A stretch of 5,460 nucleotides of DNA from Clostridia bacterium (GTDB lineage: Bacteria > Bacillota_A > Clostridia > Christensenellales > UBA1242), in NCBI GenBank assembly GCA_028701635.1, contig JAQVQJ010000092.1, positions 1-5,460 of the forward strand, read 5' to 3'. The notes under the pieces are model-generated. The model worked only from the letters and a program-made list of their open reading frames with translations. It was not told the DNA's origin and ran no database searches. Numbering within the stretch: the first letter of the stretch is position 1; each line of letters opens with the position of its first letter. Position numbers and translations under genes: made by a program. Below, piece after piece: positions 5,407 through 5,460 of the stretch.

Positions 5407-5460
5407 ATATTGCTATATTTAATATTTGTTTAAGCATATAAAAAATACGAAAAGGGATAC
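5407..5460 (+). promoter_or_regulatory. AT-rich right edge with a possible ribosome binding site
   Basis: After the terminator, 54 AT-rich bases hold no gene. AAAAGGGA at 5450-5457 resembles the ribosome binding site used by the endonuclease gene (AAAGGGA) and could serve a plus-strand gene starting just beyond the edge. I see no convincing promoter for it (TATAAA at 5437-5442 lacks a well-spaced -35). Confidence 0.25.

Overview
The window is AT-rich (about 27-34% GC in blocks I counted; about 41% in the left-most gene). It uses the standard code, with TGG for Trp and TGA as a stop. It has Shine-Dalgarno sites and short hairpin-plus-U-tract terminators. Together these suggest a low-GC Bacillota-type bacterium (Bacilli, Erysipelotrichia or Clostridia). 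I cannot name a genus. No rRNA, tRNA, CRISPR array, transposase or integrase is visible.

Left end (1-436): a Phd/YefM-type antitoxin gene on the minus strand overlaps the first codons of a second gene that runs off the left edge. A very strong ribosome binding site lies inside the antitoxin 3' end. The layout is that of a toxin-antitoxin operon, but the partner is almost wholly outside the window. Left-centre (437-1540): a minus-strand DMT/EamA transporter carries a strikingly histidine-rich C-terminal tail. A strong terminator with an extended -10 promoter inside its loop lies just upstream of it.

Right two thirds (1642-5406): this is a complete type II restriction-modification locus predicted to act at GATC. 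A Sau3AI/MutH-family endonuclease and a 308-residue protein of unknown role form a minus-strand, translationally overlapping pair. A C5-cytosine methyltransferase is transcribed divergently. The endonuclease's E-D-E-K residues match MutH spacing exactly, and the methyltransferase has the full motif set. The 174-base divergent control region has two GATC sites, a 12-bp palindrome, three copies of a short repeat, and a dyad covering the endonuclease ribosome binding site. One GATC lies inside the best -35 element of the methyltransferase promoter, which offers a simple way for the system to sense its own methylation.

The least explained parts are the 308-residue partner gene, the control region, and a short GC-richer stretch with repeats at about 1541-1631.
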